Assembly: GCA_004009845.1 (NCBI GenBank)
Contig: RMBW01000064.1
Location: 1 to 64,000, forward strand
Source: Davidsoniella eucalypti
Lineage: Eukaryota > Ascomycota > Sordariomycetes > Microascales > Ceratocystidaceae
Direction: 5' to 3'
DNA: 64,000 bases
The translations under genes were made by a program, and so were the position numbers. Below, in pieces: positions 31,539 to 43,030 of the stretch. Position 1 is the stretch's first letter. The number at the start of each line of letters is the position of its first letter. A model generated the notes under the pieces. It was not told where the DNA came from, did no database searches, and worked only from the letters and a program-made list of their open reading frames with translations.

Positions 31539-33720
31539 CTAAATGCCAAGAGATGCCCTCACATCCTTCCAACGGCCCATACGCATAGGATCAAGTGTTT
31601 CTAACTTGTGCAGCGATTTCTCCAACTCGCTCTTTTCGTCAGCAGTAAGCTTACGTTCTTCGACCTTAGCCTTATACGGCGTATACTCAAGTAGGGCCTC
31701 ATAGATCCACTTAATATCACTGTAATCCTCGAGCAAATCGGCGATATACTCCAACACTCCGTCAACCACTGCGCAACGATCAGCAGCAGTGAGCGCAGGG
31801 ACGAATGACTTAAGCGGGTTGGAAGACGACACGCTGAGCATCAAGAACTGGTGATAGTACCAGAGCGATTGGTCTTCGGGGCCCACGTTGAGGGCATTAT
31901 GTATATTTTCAATTTCTAGAAGAAGCACAAACGTTTTATGTTAGCAAATCCATCCATTAAACAGCTGATTCTGTGACTTTTTGCGTATTTCTTCTTTTTA
32001 GGATTTTAGCTTTTTAGTGGGTGACGAACCCCCCGCGTTATCGGAGTGGTAATTTAGTTTGCTTATTCGTTTTTCCTTCTAAAGGCCGAGCTCGTGCTTG
32101 GATTTCTAGGCCTGAAAACGGCGGAAAGAAGAATGAAATGTAATGGAAATCGAGGCATGGCCAAGTAAGTACCCACGCACACCTCGCGGAACATCGAATG
32201 GTCTCCCCGACACAAAGAACCGAATAAAAATGACGCTGTCCATTGTAACAAGGGTCGCGATATAAGAAGGTCTTACCGTCGTCTAGAAACGCTTTGCGTT
32301 CATCGGCGCTAGCATTCCGTTCAGCCAGTAGACTAGGAATCAGCATGGCGCGGCGATGCCAGGCAGAAAAGTTGGATAGGTCGACTTTAATCATCTGCGT
32401 AGTGTAGTCAAACTCCTTCTGGGTCATGCTAGAGCCAAGCAAATCAGGGCTTTGAAGACGCTGCGTAAGCTTCTGGCGATAGCCCCAGGCATGAAAATTG
32501 CGACGGTCACGCAACAGCATCTTGCTATCAAGCGCCAATTCTTCCTCCCAGATAGCCCGAGCTACTTGGACAGGTAAGTGGGAAATAGTCTGCTCAAGAA
32601 CCCAAACGCGGTGATCCCAGATCCAGTAGCATTTGGGGTGCTCCATGAGCAGCGGAATGGTGAACATGAGCTCTGTCTTGAGGACTTGGAGGTCCCGCTG
32701 GTGGTCTGCAGCTCCGGCGGATGAGGCAGTAGGCTGAGGTTCAGCTGTTATACCAGGCTTCCCAGTCGGTGGGCATTCGGGGCTGCATTGGGTCTCGTGG
32801 AACAATAGTTTGCAGGAGTCGACGGTAGAGTGAGATGTTGTGTGAGTCTGCGATGAACTCTGCAACTCCGTCGAGGAGGAGCAACCATCCGACTGTGCGG
32901 ATAATAATCGCGAGATTATGCATCTGCGGCGCACGTTCCATATTGTATAGTATTCAGGATTAAGACGAAGAAGATGAGTAGTCTGGTCAAAGGTCTCTGG
33001 CGAAAGGTTGGCGGTGTTGACCTAGATATATATAAGCAGCAGAGGGAGAGTGTGAGAATGAGCACAGAAATAGAAAAGAAACTAGAATAGAAAAGACGGC
33101 GGACTAGGGCCAATATTCTAGAAGCAAGGATGTGCTTGGGAGGAAACGCGGGAAGGGAATGGTAATATAGAGGGTATTAAAGGTATAGAGAGGTATGACA
33201 GATAGAGGGAAGGGTGTCTGAAGAAGAAGAAACAAGAAGAAGCAAAGAACAAATAGCAACGAAGGAAGAGAATGCAACTTCTTCAACAGTGAGACCTTCC
33301 AAATCCTCAAGACTCAGTCGGCCTCAGAGCGCAGTGATTGCCAGTCTGTCTCGTAATATTTCCAAAATTTCCCTGTGCCTCAGACGATGGGACCTAGAGC
33401 CCGAAGCCAACGCAATATCTACTTGCTACTTACGATGTAATTTTGGTCTAGCTATTCTTCTTTTTTTCCTCCTCTACCTAGTGGCTGGGCGATCTAGCAT
33501 ATGTAGGCAGATAAGAAGGCGGGCGGGAAGTACAAGAAACAGGAGATACTTGGCAAATGACGAGTAAGGATGGACAACAGATAAAAAGACAGCAAAAGCA
33601 AAAGATGTGACTTACCCGTGAGCGAATATCAAGCTCTAGCTCGCGGTATTTCTCGATCTTGACAAGATCCTGTTGGCGCTGTTCTTCAGTCCGAACGTGC
33701 ACGGTCCGAGTGACGCCGTG
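31539..33720 (-). CDS. BET4: Rab geranylgeranyltransferase (type II) alpha subunit
   Basis: Alpha chain of the enzyme that adds geranylgeranyl groups to Rab GTPases, for vesicle traffic. Exons 33720-33616, 33021-32277 and 31915-31539 give 408 residues after the start. Five PPTA-type helical repeats are seen: NPEYYTIWNVRR, HPKCYWIWDHRVW, DRRNFHAWGYRQ, DLSNFSAWHRR and DQSLWYYHQFLM. A Ser/Thr/Pro-rich insert of about 65 residues separates the first two repeats. The first exon shown starts at HGVTR directly after a TAG acceptor-like site. Homologues begin MHG, so the initiator ATG probably lies in a tiny upstream exon; the nearest ATG followed by GT would leave only a 22-nt intron, so the start is unresolved. 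Introns of 594 and 361 bp are long for this window. Family call is strong. Confidence 0.85.
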
Positions 33721-34974
33721 CTATAATCTCAGAACGATATACCATGAAACGTCAGCGGATTGTCCTGCTCCATCTGAAGCTCTCAGGTTTGCTTTGCTTC
33801 CAGTCGTTGTTCTCTGATGTGTTTGTGTCCGCAGAAGTGTGTCTTCAGTTCACCGCATCGGATGGCATGATAAGCAGGGCAATATTGTAGACATCAGATA
33901 TTGGTAGCGTTGATCCAGCCAATCAAGCTTCAAGGGCGGGCAAATAAATAGCTAGCACTATGACGGCAAAAAGGAAAGGATATATTTTTCCGTTTCCGGG
34001 GTGCCTTGTCAACTAAAGCCACTAATCATGCCGCTAGAAGATAGACTCTGAAGCACTGAATAGCCAGGCATGCTTTGAAACTTGAAGACACTAGATAGAT
34101 ACTGATATTGCACTCTGTCGGCAAAACTTGGCGGAAAAGGGTAAGACTCACCGAAGCCATTCTTGATGTGTTGTTGGTAGAGAGAAATTGCTGGTAAAGA
34201 GAAAAGAACAAATGGGGAAAAGGGTAATATAGGCGGCACGAGGGGGACGAAGATCGAGTTTTACCCTTTTGATTGTATCTACTCTTCTTCCTCTTCCTCC
34301 CGCCTTGTTCTACTGGAGATCTTCAAAGACCCAAGAATCGCAGAGGTTGGTTCCCTAACCAATAAAATGGTAGAAGGAACTGCAAATCCTCTTCTCTCCT
34401 TCTTCTTTTCTTCTTACTTCTATCTTCTTCAGTCTCTTGTTTTGGGTTTTGTTCAACGCACTGATGAAGCCGTCACGGCGAGGCTGAACAAGTAACAGAA
34501 ACGACTGCGTATTATGGTGCTATTCTCCTAGTTTGAGGTGGAAAGGACAAGAAACCAGTGTAACTTCTGTGAGATGTAAAACATGCAAAAAAGAAGGAAT
34601 ATAGTCCAAGATTTATTTAGGGGAAAGGAGGGCGTTTTTGTCGTGTTCTTAATAGCTTCAGCAGAGCCCGAAGCTTGACCCATATAAAAAACCCTAAGCA
34701 GAATATAACCATATGACATCCTAGGGTTACACATGCGAGGGTTCGGGATGTAAAACTTAGTGTGTAAAGCTTCGAAACACGCGGGTTTTCTAATCTTAAG
34801 CTTTGCATGCTGTTTTTTTTATTTTTTGTTCATTCTATCTTCCTTATTCAACAGCAAAGATTACTTTCTATTTAGCTCCTATTCGAATATCATCACGACA
34901 TATTTGCTAATCACTATAGAAGAGAAGACAAGAGAACCCATTTCGACTGAAAACGATACCAAAAATATACAATC
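33721..34974. other. Upstream region of the BET4-like gene, no gene seen
   Basis: Should contain the missing first exon of the BET4-like gene; candidates include an ATG near 33868 with a GTGAAC donor 15 nt on. Purine/pyrimidine-rich runs occur near 34280-34430. No other gene is supported. Confidence 0.35.
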
Positions 34975-35368
34975 ATGTCTGCTGTCAACCTACAAGAGAT
35001 TCATGTGGGATGAAGGAGCTTGCCTACCGGACCGGCAACAAGATTCTTCTCGCCAATCCGCAGAACCTAGATACAGACACTAAGCTTAATTGCGAGACAA
35101 CTAGCAAATGGGATTCTCCGGGTATCTGCAATGATCCCGTGACACATATAAGTAGTAAAAAAACACGTCGACTAACTATACTATGATATATCTCTATTGA
35201 GAGCTGCCGATACTGTTACCGGATGTGACGAGGCAGTGGAAGAAATGATCACTGCCGAAGCCAAACTTCAATATCCCGAGATCTCCTTCATGGGCGAAGA
35301 AACCTACCAGCCAGGCGTCAAGATCGGCCCGGAACCAACCCTCATCGTGGACTCTATATATTTCTAGT
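34975..35368 (+). pseudogene. Inositol monophosphatase-like gene, 5' fragment, frameshifted and truncated
   Basis: Relic of a myo-inositol monophosphatase-type gene. The start MSAVNLQEIH is followed by a frameshift near 35005. The reading then resumes as KELAYRTGNKILLANPQNLD, typical of the fungal N-terminus. After an intron-like gap (about 35120-35200, CTAACTATAC before a probable acceptor) comes VTGCDEAVEEMI, then FMGEETYQPG and GPEPTLIVDS. The family's metal-binding GEE is present, but the frame stops (IYF-stop, 35366-35368) exactly where the second metal motif DPIDGT should be, and nothing of the catalytic C-terminal two thirds follows. It cannot encode an active phosphatase. Confidence 0.7.
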
Positions 35369-35880
35369 TTCTACAGTCTTGATGAAGTTCCTACTGTAGT
35401 TTCCAATTAAACATTCCTTATTTATAGTTATATCTGAATTGAATCCTATGTGACTACTTGATCTCGAATTTGAATAGATTTTTTTTTGGAAAAGCCTTTT
35501 GCAAAGTCCGAGTTTAGTTTCCTTGCAACAAGATCTTACACAGACCTCAGAGGTCCATTTCACTATATTGCTCTTTTTCTGCTTTAAAGCCATGTCAAGC
35601 AAATCAGTGACATCTCCAACAAAACGATGCAGCACTACGGAATAGTCATGGGTTGTACCATTTGCACTTCGAAGGACTAGATAAGAGAATAATGATGGAA
35701 CCTGGCACGGTTCTACCAAGTGATATAGAAAGTTGATATATTTGTGTAATGGAAATGGAATTCATAGATATATAGAGTAGTCTTGAAAAATCCAAATATG
35801 TACCGAAAAAAATGATTAGAACTGAAAAGATAGACAAACAAACCCTTGCCATCTATGCATTCATAGTGATCCTGTGTTCC
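35369..35880. other. AT-rich spacer, no gene seen
   Basis: Lies between the phosphatase relic and the 3' end of the dynamin-like gene. I find no continuation of the phosphatase and no other supported gene. Confidence 0.4.
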
Positions 35881-38880
35881 TTATGCTCCACCAAGACGAT
35901 TGCTTGGTGACAAAACCCGCGGCGTTTGGTGATATGGACTGAATGGATCATATTGCAAAGGGTCGTCATGATGTCTTGACTGGGAGGGCGTCACTTTATA
36001 TTGAGATGATGAGACCTCCGGTCCATCTTCTACCAGAGACGATTTGAGCAAGCGTCGTCGAGGAAGAGTGCCTGTAGAGCTACTAGAAGCTCCGTCATTC
36101 GTATCTGAAGCCGTATGAGAAGAACTAGTGAAATTCTGTACTAGTTGGAAGGGGGGAGATACTCGACCCGATGCAGATGGAACTGGGGAGCTAGATGTAT
36201 TTTTGTAGAATGATACCGTATCGCTGAAATGAGTTGGAGTACTCGAGTCAGAACGTAAATCGTACATGAAAGCTGAAGCAGCTTTGTTGCCAGCATTGGC
36301 GTCTCGTTCTCCATAATCACTCAGGTCAGTGGGAACCCCGTTTATGTCATTTTCAAGGGCATAGCCTTCTGTGGATTGAGAGATTGTGCTAGTTCTTGCT
36401 TCTCTCTCGTCGCTGATACTCGAGGCTTCCGTGCTTTCAGAATAATCAGCGGGTTCCCTGTCACGGATATTGGCGTTCCTTTGGGCTTCCTTTCGGCGAC
36501 GTACTAGAAGAAGGTAAGAAGGTATAAGTTAGCCACTTCTGCAAGATGAGGCTATATCGCTAGAGGAGAATCCAGCTCTATAAGTGCCAGTGCACTGAAA
36601 ATCGCTGGGAAACTCACCGGTAGACTGCATGGTATGGAAAGCTTCCAACTTTTGCCTCGAGGTCTTCAGGTCGTGTATTCTTTCTGTAAAGAGATGACGT
36701 TCCATTCTATCACTCTGTTTCTCCTTGGCAATCTTTGCGCAATCGATGCCGCTCATGTTACTGACAAACTCGGTTGTGAATAGCTTAGGCAACTCCGCCA
36801 TGATCAGATTCTCGACTATCCTGATGTTGATACTGTCGATGAATCGGCTGACGGCAACTTCGTAATACGCAACAAGATAGTCGATGGCAAGGGTCGCGGC
36901 AGGGTCTCTATAGATGGCCTTATCGATATCTTCAATGAACTGGTCGATTATCTCTGGCCGGACCCATGCTGTACGCTGCTGCGGAGGCCCATTCGAGTGC
37001 TGGTCGTTCTTTACCTTGCTATTGAACACTTCGATATGGCGCCTCATCAGGGTTTGGCGACGTTTCGTACCGAGCTCGCGAACTTTAGACATGACTTCGG
37101 GGTTGTTGGTGGCGATGATTTGCAAAGTGTTTTCACGAAGAAGAGCCCGTGCAGATTCCCTAACATTCGTTTTGATCTTCTGGAGGGAGGGTTGAATGAT
37201 AGAGCTCATGATGTTTGTAGCGACAAGCTCGCTTTGCCTAAAACTAAGCACGTTAAAAACATGACTATCGGCCAGGGTCAGAAGCTCTTCGATGAAGTGA
37301 TGTGTTATGTTGCCCCATGCTTGCACCTGCTCCCGAAATAGCGGCTCAAGCACGTCATGGTTGAAGAGGCCGGGAAGCTCGCGGCCGCGGTTCCTTTTTA
37401 TTTCGGCCTTGACAATCTTCATATAAGATGACCGAGATATCTTTTTGGTCTTAGGCTGCGTCTCCTTTGCTATGTCGTCCAAGCTAGATTTATCTTTATC
37501 CTCAGCGTCGGGATTGTCGGGAGTTTGAGGCGGCTTGGTGTTTGCGCTCGAGTGTTTGACATCTTCAACATCACTATCGTCAACTATGTGGAATGTTTTG
37601 CCGTTCATTTTCATTTCAGTGCTGAATTGCTCGTGAAGATTCAGCACGTCGGCACGGATACGGTAGCCTTGAGAGTCCCGGTGGTTATCAGCCGAGAAGA
37701 ACTCGTTCAGGTTATAAGTTCCGTTGCAAGCAGCTTCGACGGTGCTAGTAAACTTCTTGGCGCAATCAGTCACAAACCGTTGTTGCTGATGCGGGCCATC
37801 TCGTTCCGGGCCTAATCTCTCGAGCTCTTTGTAGGAAAAAGCCAGGATCCTGTCGATATCTTCGATCAGGCCGGGAAGCTGGTTGACAAGGTGATATCTC
37901 GAGATTTGAACCAGTTTAGTCAGCAGAGAATCAATACCAACAAGACTTCTATCAACGGTGTTCCATGGGCCATTGTTGCTATTGTGAAAGAAGTCGGCCT
38001 CGTCTTGGTTGCGCAGGGCCCGAGAGAAGGTAGCGTCCGGGTTGATGTTCCGATCGCGATTCTTGAGCACGTGCCAGCCCAGATCGAGTTTGATGACGCC
38101 TTGGTTCTGTACTAGCTTGATAAAGTGATCCTGGTTAGGCGAGTTGGGCTGAAGTTTATCTGGCATGGTGATCAGGCCTAAAGTACGCTCGCCGTTGACG
38201 TCGATTTCGCGAGCCATCTGCGTGACTTTTTGCTGTAGCTCGGAATATCCGGCAGACACTACAGCGATGATGATAGCCCGGGAGTTGCGCATATACTTCC
38301 GGACCATGCTCTCAACGAGCTTGCCGTCTTCAACCGTTTGGTTCTTATTAGCGGAAGTGAAAAGGCCAGGCAAGTCAACTAGCGTAAGCTGAGGCTGATT
38401 CGGGCCTGAAATCTCGACACGCAGAATATGAGCAGAGAATCTTTGGCTCTTGCCGATCCCCATGAAATTAGTGGCGAGTTGGATCAAGCCACTGAAGTTC
38501 CGGCGTACGCCTTGCTCGTTGTGTGTGCTGGTCAACTGGCAGTCATGTAAGGAAAGCGTTTCGAGTTTCTTGCGCTCTTCCGCGGAACATTGACCCAAGG
38601 GGATTATAGAGAGCTTGACGCTGTGGTCGGGAGAACGGCGTAGGACGAGCTCGGTCGGAAAGCGGGTACATAGTTCGTCGGCAACGGGGAACTCGACGTT
38701 CGAAATAGCCTCGAGAACAGAGCTTTTGCCGGTTGACTGGTTGCCACACACAATGATCTGGGGGATATCAATGTCATTACACCATCTTTTCCGGCCTAGA
38801 TGCTGAATTGAATCCAAAATGCCGCAATGCTCATCGGAGAGCTCGAATAGCTGATTGGTGGTGATTTCAGGTTCGCTCAT
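35881..38880 (-). CDS. Dynamin-family large GTPase
   Basis: Two exons, 38880-36618 and 36503-35881. The 114-bp intron has donor GTGAGT and acceptor CTTCTAG and is phase consistent, giving 961 residues. The GTPase domain has G1 GNQSTGKSS (46-54), G3 DLPG (169-172) and a G4-like TMPD (238-241), followed by middle/stalk regions and an acidic insert about 430-480. The last 200 residues, after the intron, are Ser/Thr-rich and disordered. I see no pleckstrin domain, transmembrane segment or mitochondrial presequence. This fits the broad group of fungal dynamin/Mx-like GTPases expanded in filamentous ascomycetes rather than the classic Vps1, Dnm1 or Mgm1 types. It would use GTP hydrolysis for membrane remodelling; the target membrane is unknown. 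A TATA-like site lies about 110 bp upstream. Confidence 0.88.
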
Positions 38881-38991
38881 TGTGGAAAGATGGGGGAGAA
38901 ATGAAGAGAGAGGCTTAGATGTAGTTGAGGCTAGAGTTTGTGTCTATATCAAGATGTTGAATGTTGAGGTAGAGATGAGGCATCTCTCTAT

Positions 38992-38998
38992 CTTTATA
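38992..38998 (-). promoter_or_regulatory. Putative TATA box of the dynamin-like gene
   Basis: TATAAAG on the minus strand about 112 bp before the ATG at 38880, with a short CT/GA-rich stretch between. Confidence 0.4.
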
Positions 38999-39502
38999 GA
39001 AAGCCATTACTTCTTACCTTCATAGCACAACAAGAAACTGCAGGTCTCTCGCGTAAGCCCCAAGGCTCTACATGCTAATGTATTTTGATATGGTCCTAAT
39101 CATGCATTGCTAGCTAAGACTAGTGCGCGCTTAGTGAGGTATCAGATGTCCATTTTGTAGGCAAGAGCAAGAGCAAAACCAACAGAAGAAACAGCCTTCA
39201 ATTGTGATTAGCCAATGAGCGACTGAGGAGGGCGCTGTTGGTGCAGCAAAACATCACAGAATTATGCAGAAGGCCGGCCAAGTTTGGTGGCCAGGCTTAA
39301 CAAATGATCAACGTATCAAAAATATTCAGGCTCCCCGAGGTTGATAAAACATGAAAATATTGAGATAAGTCATCATAACTTTAGTCATAACAGGATGTTG
39401 ATATGGGGATATGACGTATGTTGTTGGTAAACATTGATGATGATGATGTATAGCGGCTATCCTCTGCCGTTCTAGCTCCGCAGCGCGCTCTCGGGCAGCC
39501 TC

Positions 39503-42500
39503 TTCTTTGCGAGATATCTTTAACAATGGCCAAAAATGAAATATATATATATATATATCACTTGATTCACGCTATCGTTGAACAACATACTTTAAAAAAA
39601 AGTAGATATCTAAGAAAGGTATTATTGTTGATGTTGCGATGGTCAGCCAAAATTATGTCGTGGAGTGCTTAGGAATATGCTAGTTTCACTAGCTGGAAGA
39701 CATCAATATCAAGAGGCTAAAGGAGATAGGTTGTATGATGAAGTTGTCACAACTATTTGAGATTCTAAAGTCTATATCCATCTAACCCAAAGATGATGCT
39801 AGAAACAGTATCTAAATGATACATACAATGAAAAATGTATTAAAGTATATCTTGGCAGAATAAAGGTCTTTTCTCAGGTTGTAACAGAAATCTATTTATG
39901 AGACTACCGGAAGAGAAAGTAAGGCATAGTAAAAAAACTTTATGAAAAATAAGGATTGTGGTAAATTGAAATCTCCCAAGGTTTTCCCCTAGGCATTCAA
40001 TCTAATCTTTTCTGTCTATAACTAGTAGTAATAGCCACTAGTGTCAGCCTTCCCCTGACTACTACTTCAGAGTTCGAGGAAAGTTTCATTAGGCATCTAA
40101 CTGTTGTTTTGTTAGCAATATTTGTTAGGTAGCATAACTATGTTTTCTTGGCTGTTTTCAACAGGTATCCACTATAAAGCTAACTACTATAAATATATAT
40201 AAGCAGTTTCCCTCCACAATTTAGAATGTACAACACAACAACAGAGTCCATTTGGGCATTTTAAAATCATCATCATCATCTTGGACATTTTAAAAGTACA
40301 CCCTATCACGATTTCTCAACTTCTATATCGGCGAAATAAACACCCTCAACATTACCATCTTTCCTGCGTCAATTCATCATTCTCCTATTCATCCTACTGC
40401 AAAAACCCGCTTATGCTGGAAGAGGTTTGTTTACATTTTCCTTTCTAACTTCAATTGAGGAAACCCTTGACTAACCAGCCATATTATTATAGACATACCA
40501 ATATGGCTTTCACTCAAGAAGAACTCGATATCATCGAGAAGAACCCTATTGATGATATTCTTGTGAAGCATAGAGCTTGACTACTAGACTTCTTTGACAT
40601 CGATTCGAGACAACAAAAAATCTTAGTTGTTGGTCTTCTAGCATCTTTAGTTGTATCACCCGCAGTACAAGAATTTGAAGCAATAGCAGCCATATCATCC
40701 ACAATAATAGACTTGGACAAGGGTGCTGTAAAAATCGACAAATTCAACCTCCTCATTCAACATATCATCAACAAAGCCTCCGAAATTGAAGTTTGGGCTG
40801 CAGTATTTGCTATTATCCGCCCATCAACACCCCCACGGCCTACTTTCTCCCATCCATCCCTTCAGACACCTATCAAGACTAGCTCTAGTCGATTTTGTGA
40901 TAGTGAAGCAGGTCGACTTATTGAGAGGGAGCTCTTCCTTGAGATCGAGGACTGTACGTTTCGTGGTGTCGGTGGCTTCTTTGACAATTTCTTCAACCCT
41001 GAAACTTGGACAGAGGAACAGAACAAGATGTTGAGCAATGTGATGGCAGAATATCATGGTAACAGATGGACATCATTTCCTTCGATTTCCAGTAAGAGCG
41101 CCGTCTGGAAGTGGCTATGCTCACTACAAGATAGTTCTTTCCCCCATTCGCCAAACGAGTTATATACTACAACGACAGCCAGTAAGTTTGAAGGGCAAAA
41201 AGGTCAAATCGATATCTTTTTCCAGAAACGTACAATCACAGCCAACACCTTTCGCTATAGGAATGTTCTTGTTGTTGGGGAGCACAAGCAATCTTACGAC
41301 AAAAGCAGATTCAAGGCGGATTTTCTTCAGTTGACACGCTATGTTCGAAGTATCTTTGGTGATGACCCTACACGCATGTTTGTTCATGGCTTCTTGCTCT
41401 GTGGATCAAGAATGGAGCTCTGGGTGTTTGATCGATCAGGGCCTTATAGCTCAGGTCTGATTGATATTCATAAAACGCCAGAGCAATTTGCACGAGCTCT
41501 TGTTGGATATGCCACGATGGATGATGATGCCATGGGCCTCAACACAGCTATCAAATTTGAGGATGGGTCTCAATATATTGAGTTACAGGGCTTCAAGTTC
41601 ACATTCGTTGAGCAGATTGTAAGCCGGACTGCAGTTGTCAGTCGAGCAACCACATGCTTTACTACAATTGAAGGATATGTTGTCAAGTTTTCATGGGTGC
41701 CGGAAAAGCGGCCTCCGGAAGTTGAACACCTGAAGTTAGCACAAGAACGGGGTGTTAAGGGTGTGAACAAGATGATAGCCCATTGTCAAATCACATCCAC
41801 CAAAAAGATACGAGGATGCCTGAAATTTCTGTTTCAACAGCACCGGTTTCTCAATCAAAACAGACAACCTCCACTTTCAAAGCTAGCGCCAGCATTTACC
41901 CCCAGTAAAAAACGAAAGCCAACATCTGACCACCTATCTACCGATACCCGCTTGTCAAAGAAGAAATCAGAGGACCATTCTGATACCCGCTTGTCAAAGA
42001 AATCAGAGAACAATTCTGATACCCGCCTGTCAAAGAAGAAATCAGAGAACAATTCTGATACCCGCCTATCAAAGAAGAAATCAGAGGACAATTCTGATCA
42101 GCTATCGATTAACGAAAATCAGCCTGCTACTGAGATCTCTTGGGACAATAGGATCTACTACTGCATTGTTGTTTCCCCTGCTGGTCGTCCCCTCGGAAGC
42201 TTCAGGACAGTGAGAGAGCTACTTGAAACACTGAGAGATGCTATAAAAGCTCACAGGTCTCTTTACATGACAGGCAGAATTCTTCACCGGGATATTTCAA
42301 CAAACAACATCATCATCACAGACCCTAAGACTGCAGATGGCTTCAGTGGTATGCTCATTGACCTCGATCTAGCCAAGATGGAAGATAGTGATCCAAGTGG
42401 TGTGAAACATCGAACAGGTACGATTCTCTTCATGGCAATTCAGGTTCTGCAGGGGATTGACCATACCTATCGCCATGACCTAGAGTCGTTCTTTTATGTT

Positions 42501-43030
42501 TTGATTTGGATGTGTGCACGCCAATCATGGAACAATGGGTTTGGTGATATCAAACAGAGGAAAGGTATGGATAATCTTCGAAGGTGGGAGGTTGGAAGCC
42601 TAGATGACATTGCTGTTGCCAAGATGGGAGGTATGACTACAGCTGGACTCGATAGTATAATGCTTGAGTTCCCAGAGTCATTAGGTGCTGTGAAATATTT
42701 ATGCCTAACCATCAGATCAATCTTGTTTGGGGATACAGCAGATTTCATACTTGGAACACCAGAGGGCAATCCTGAGCAGCTCTACGTCCCCATTCTAGAG
42801 GCCTACGACAATACTATTAAAACCTTAGAATATCACCAAAATGTTTAAGTACTGAGATTATCAAAATGGTTGTTTATGATATATTGACTTGGGTTTGTTA
42901 GGATTTGAGTCCTATCTGAAGTCGGAATGGCTTTACGAGATTATACTAGATCAGATTCAGGTTAGATTAGGGTGTGGCATCATTCACTATGAACATGCTG
43001 TGTCTAGGGATGCAGTAGATATTATAATAT
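39503..43030. repeat. FunK1 unit, copy B (about 3.5 kb, dispersed duplicate)
   Basis: Corresponds to the reverse complement of about 12.5-16.05 kb: upstream AT-rich region, leader intron, kinase gene and about 180 bp of 3' flank. Inside it a 19-bp (AT)n run lies at 39540-39559. The match to unit A ends on the left in a LKISRKEE-coding scrap (minus strand near 39526-39503). On the right it fades near 43010-43030, where B lacks about 30 bp and then diverges. No LINE sequence and no target duplication flank B. Confidence 0.85.
40503..42848 (+). pseudogene. FunK1-type protein kinase, copy B, nonsense codon at position 26
   Basis: Starts MAFTQEELDIIEKN like copy A after the same leader intron. 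Codon 26 is TGA (40578-40580) where copy A has CGA (Arg), a single C-to-T change. Past this stop the frame is open for 755 codons to 42848 and keeps HRDISTNNI, LIDLDLAKM and YRHDLESFFYVLIW. It differs from A by two extra codons near the tandem repeat and by clustered changes close to the C-terminus (DDIAVAKMGGMTTAGLDS against the matching stretch of A). Conservation after the stop suggests the change is recent. Without readthrough or a downstream start it yields no full kinase. Confidence 0.8.

Noticed and set aside
32038..32276. Readthrough C-terminus of the BET4 second exon
   Set aside because: A GTAAGA donor at 32276 and a phase-matched acceptor at 31916 join conserved sequence; the readthrough is not conserved-looking.
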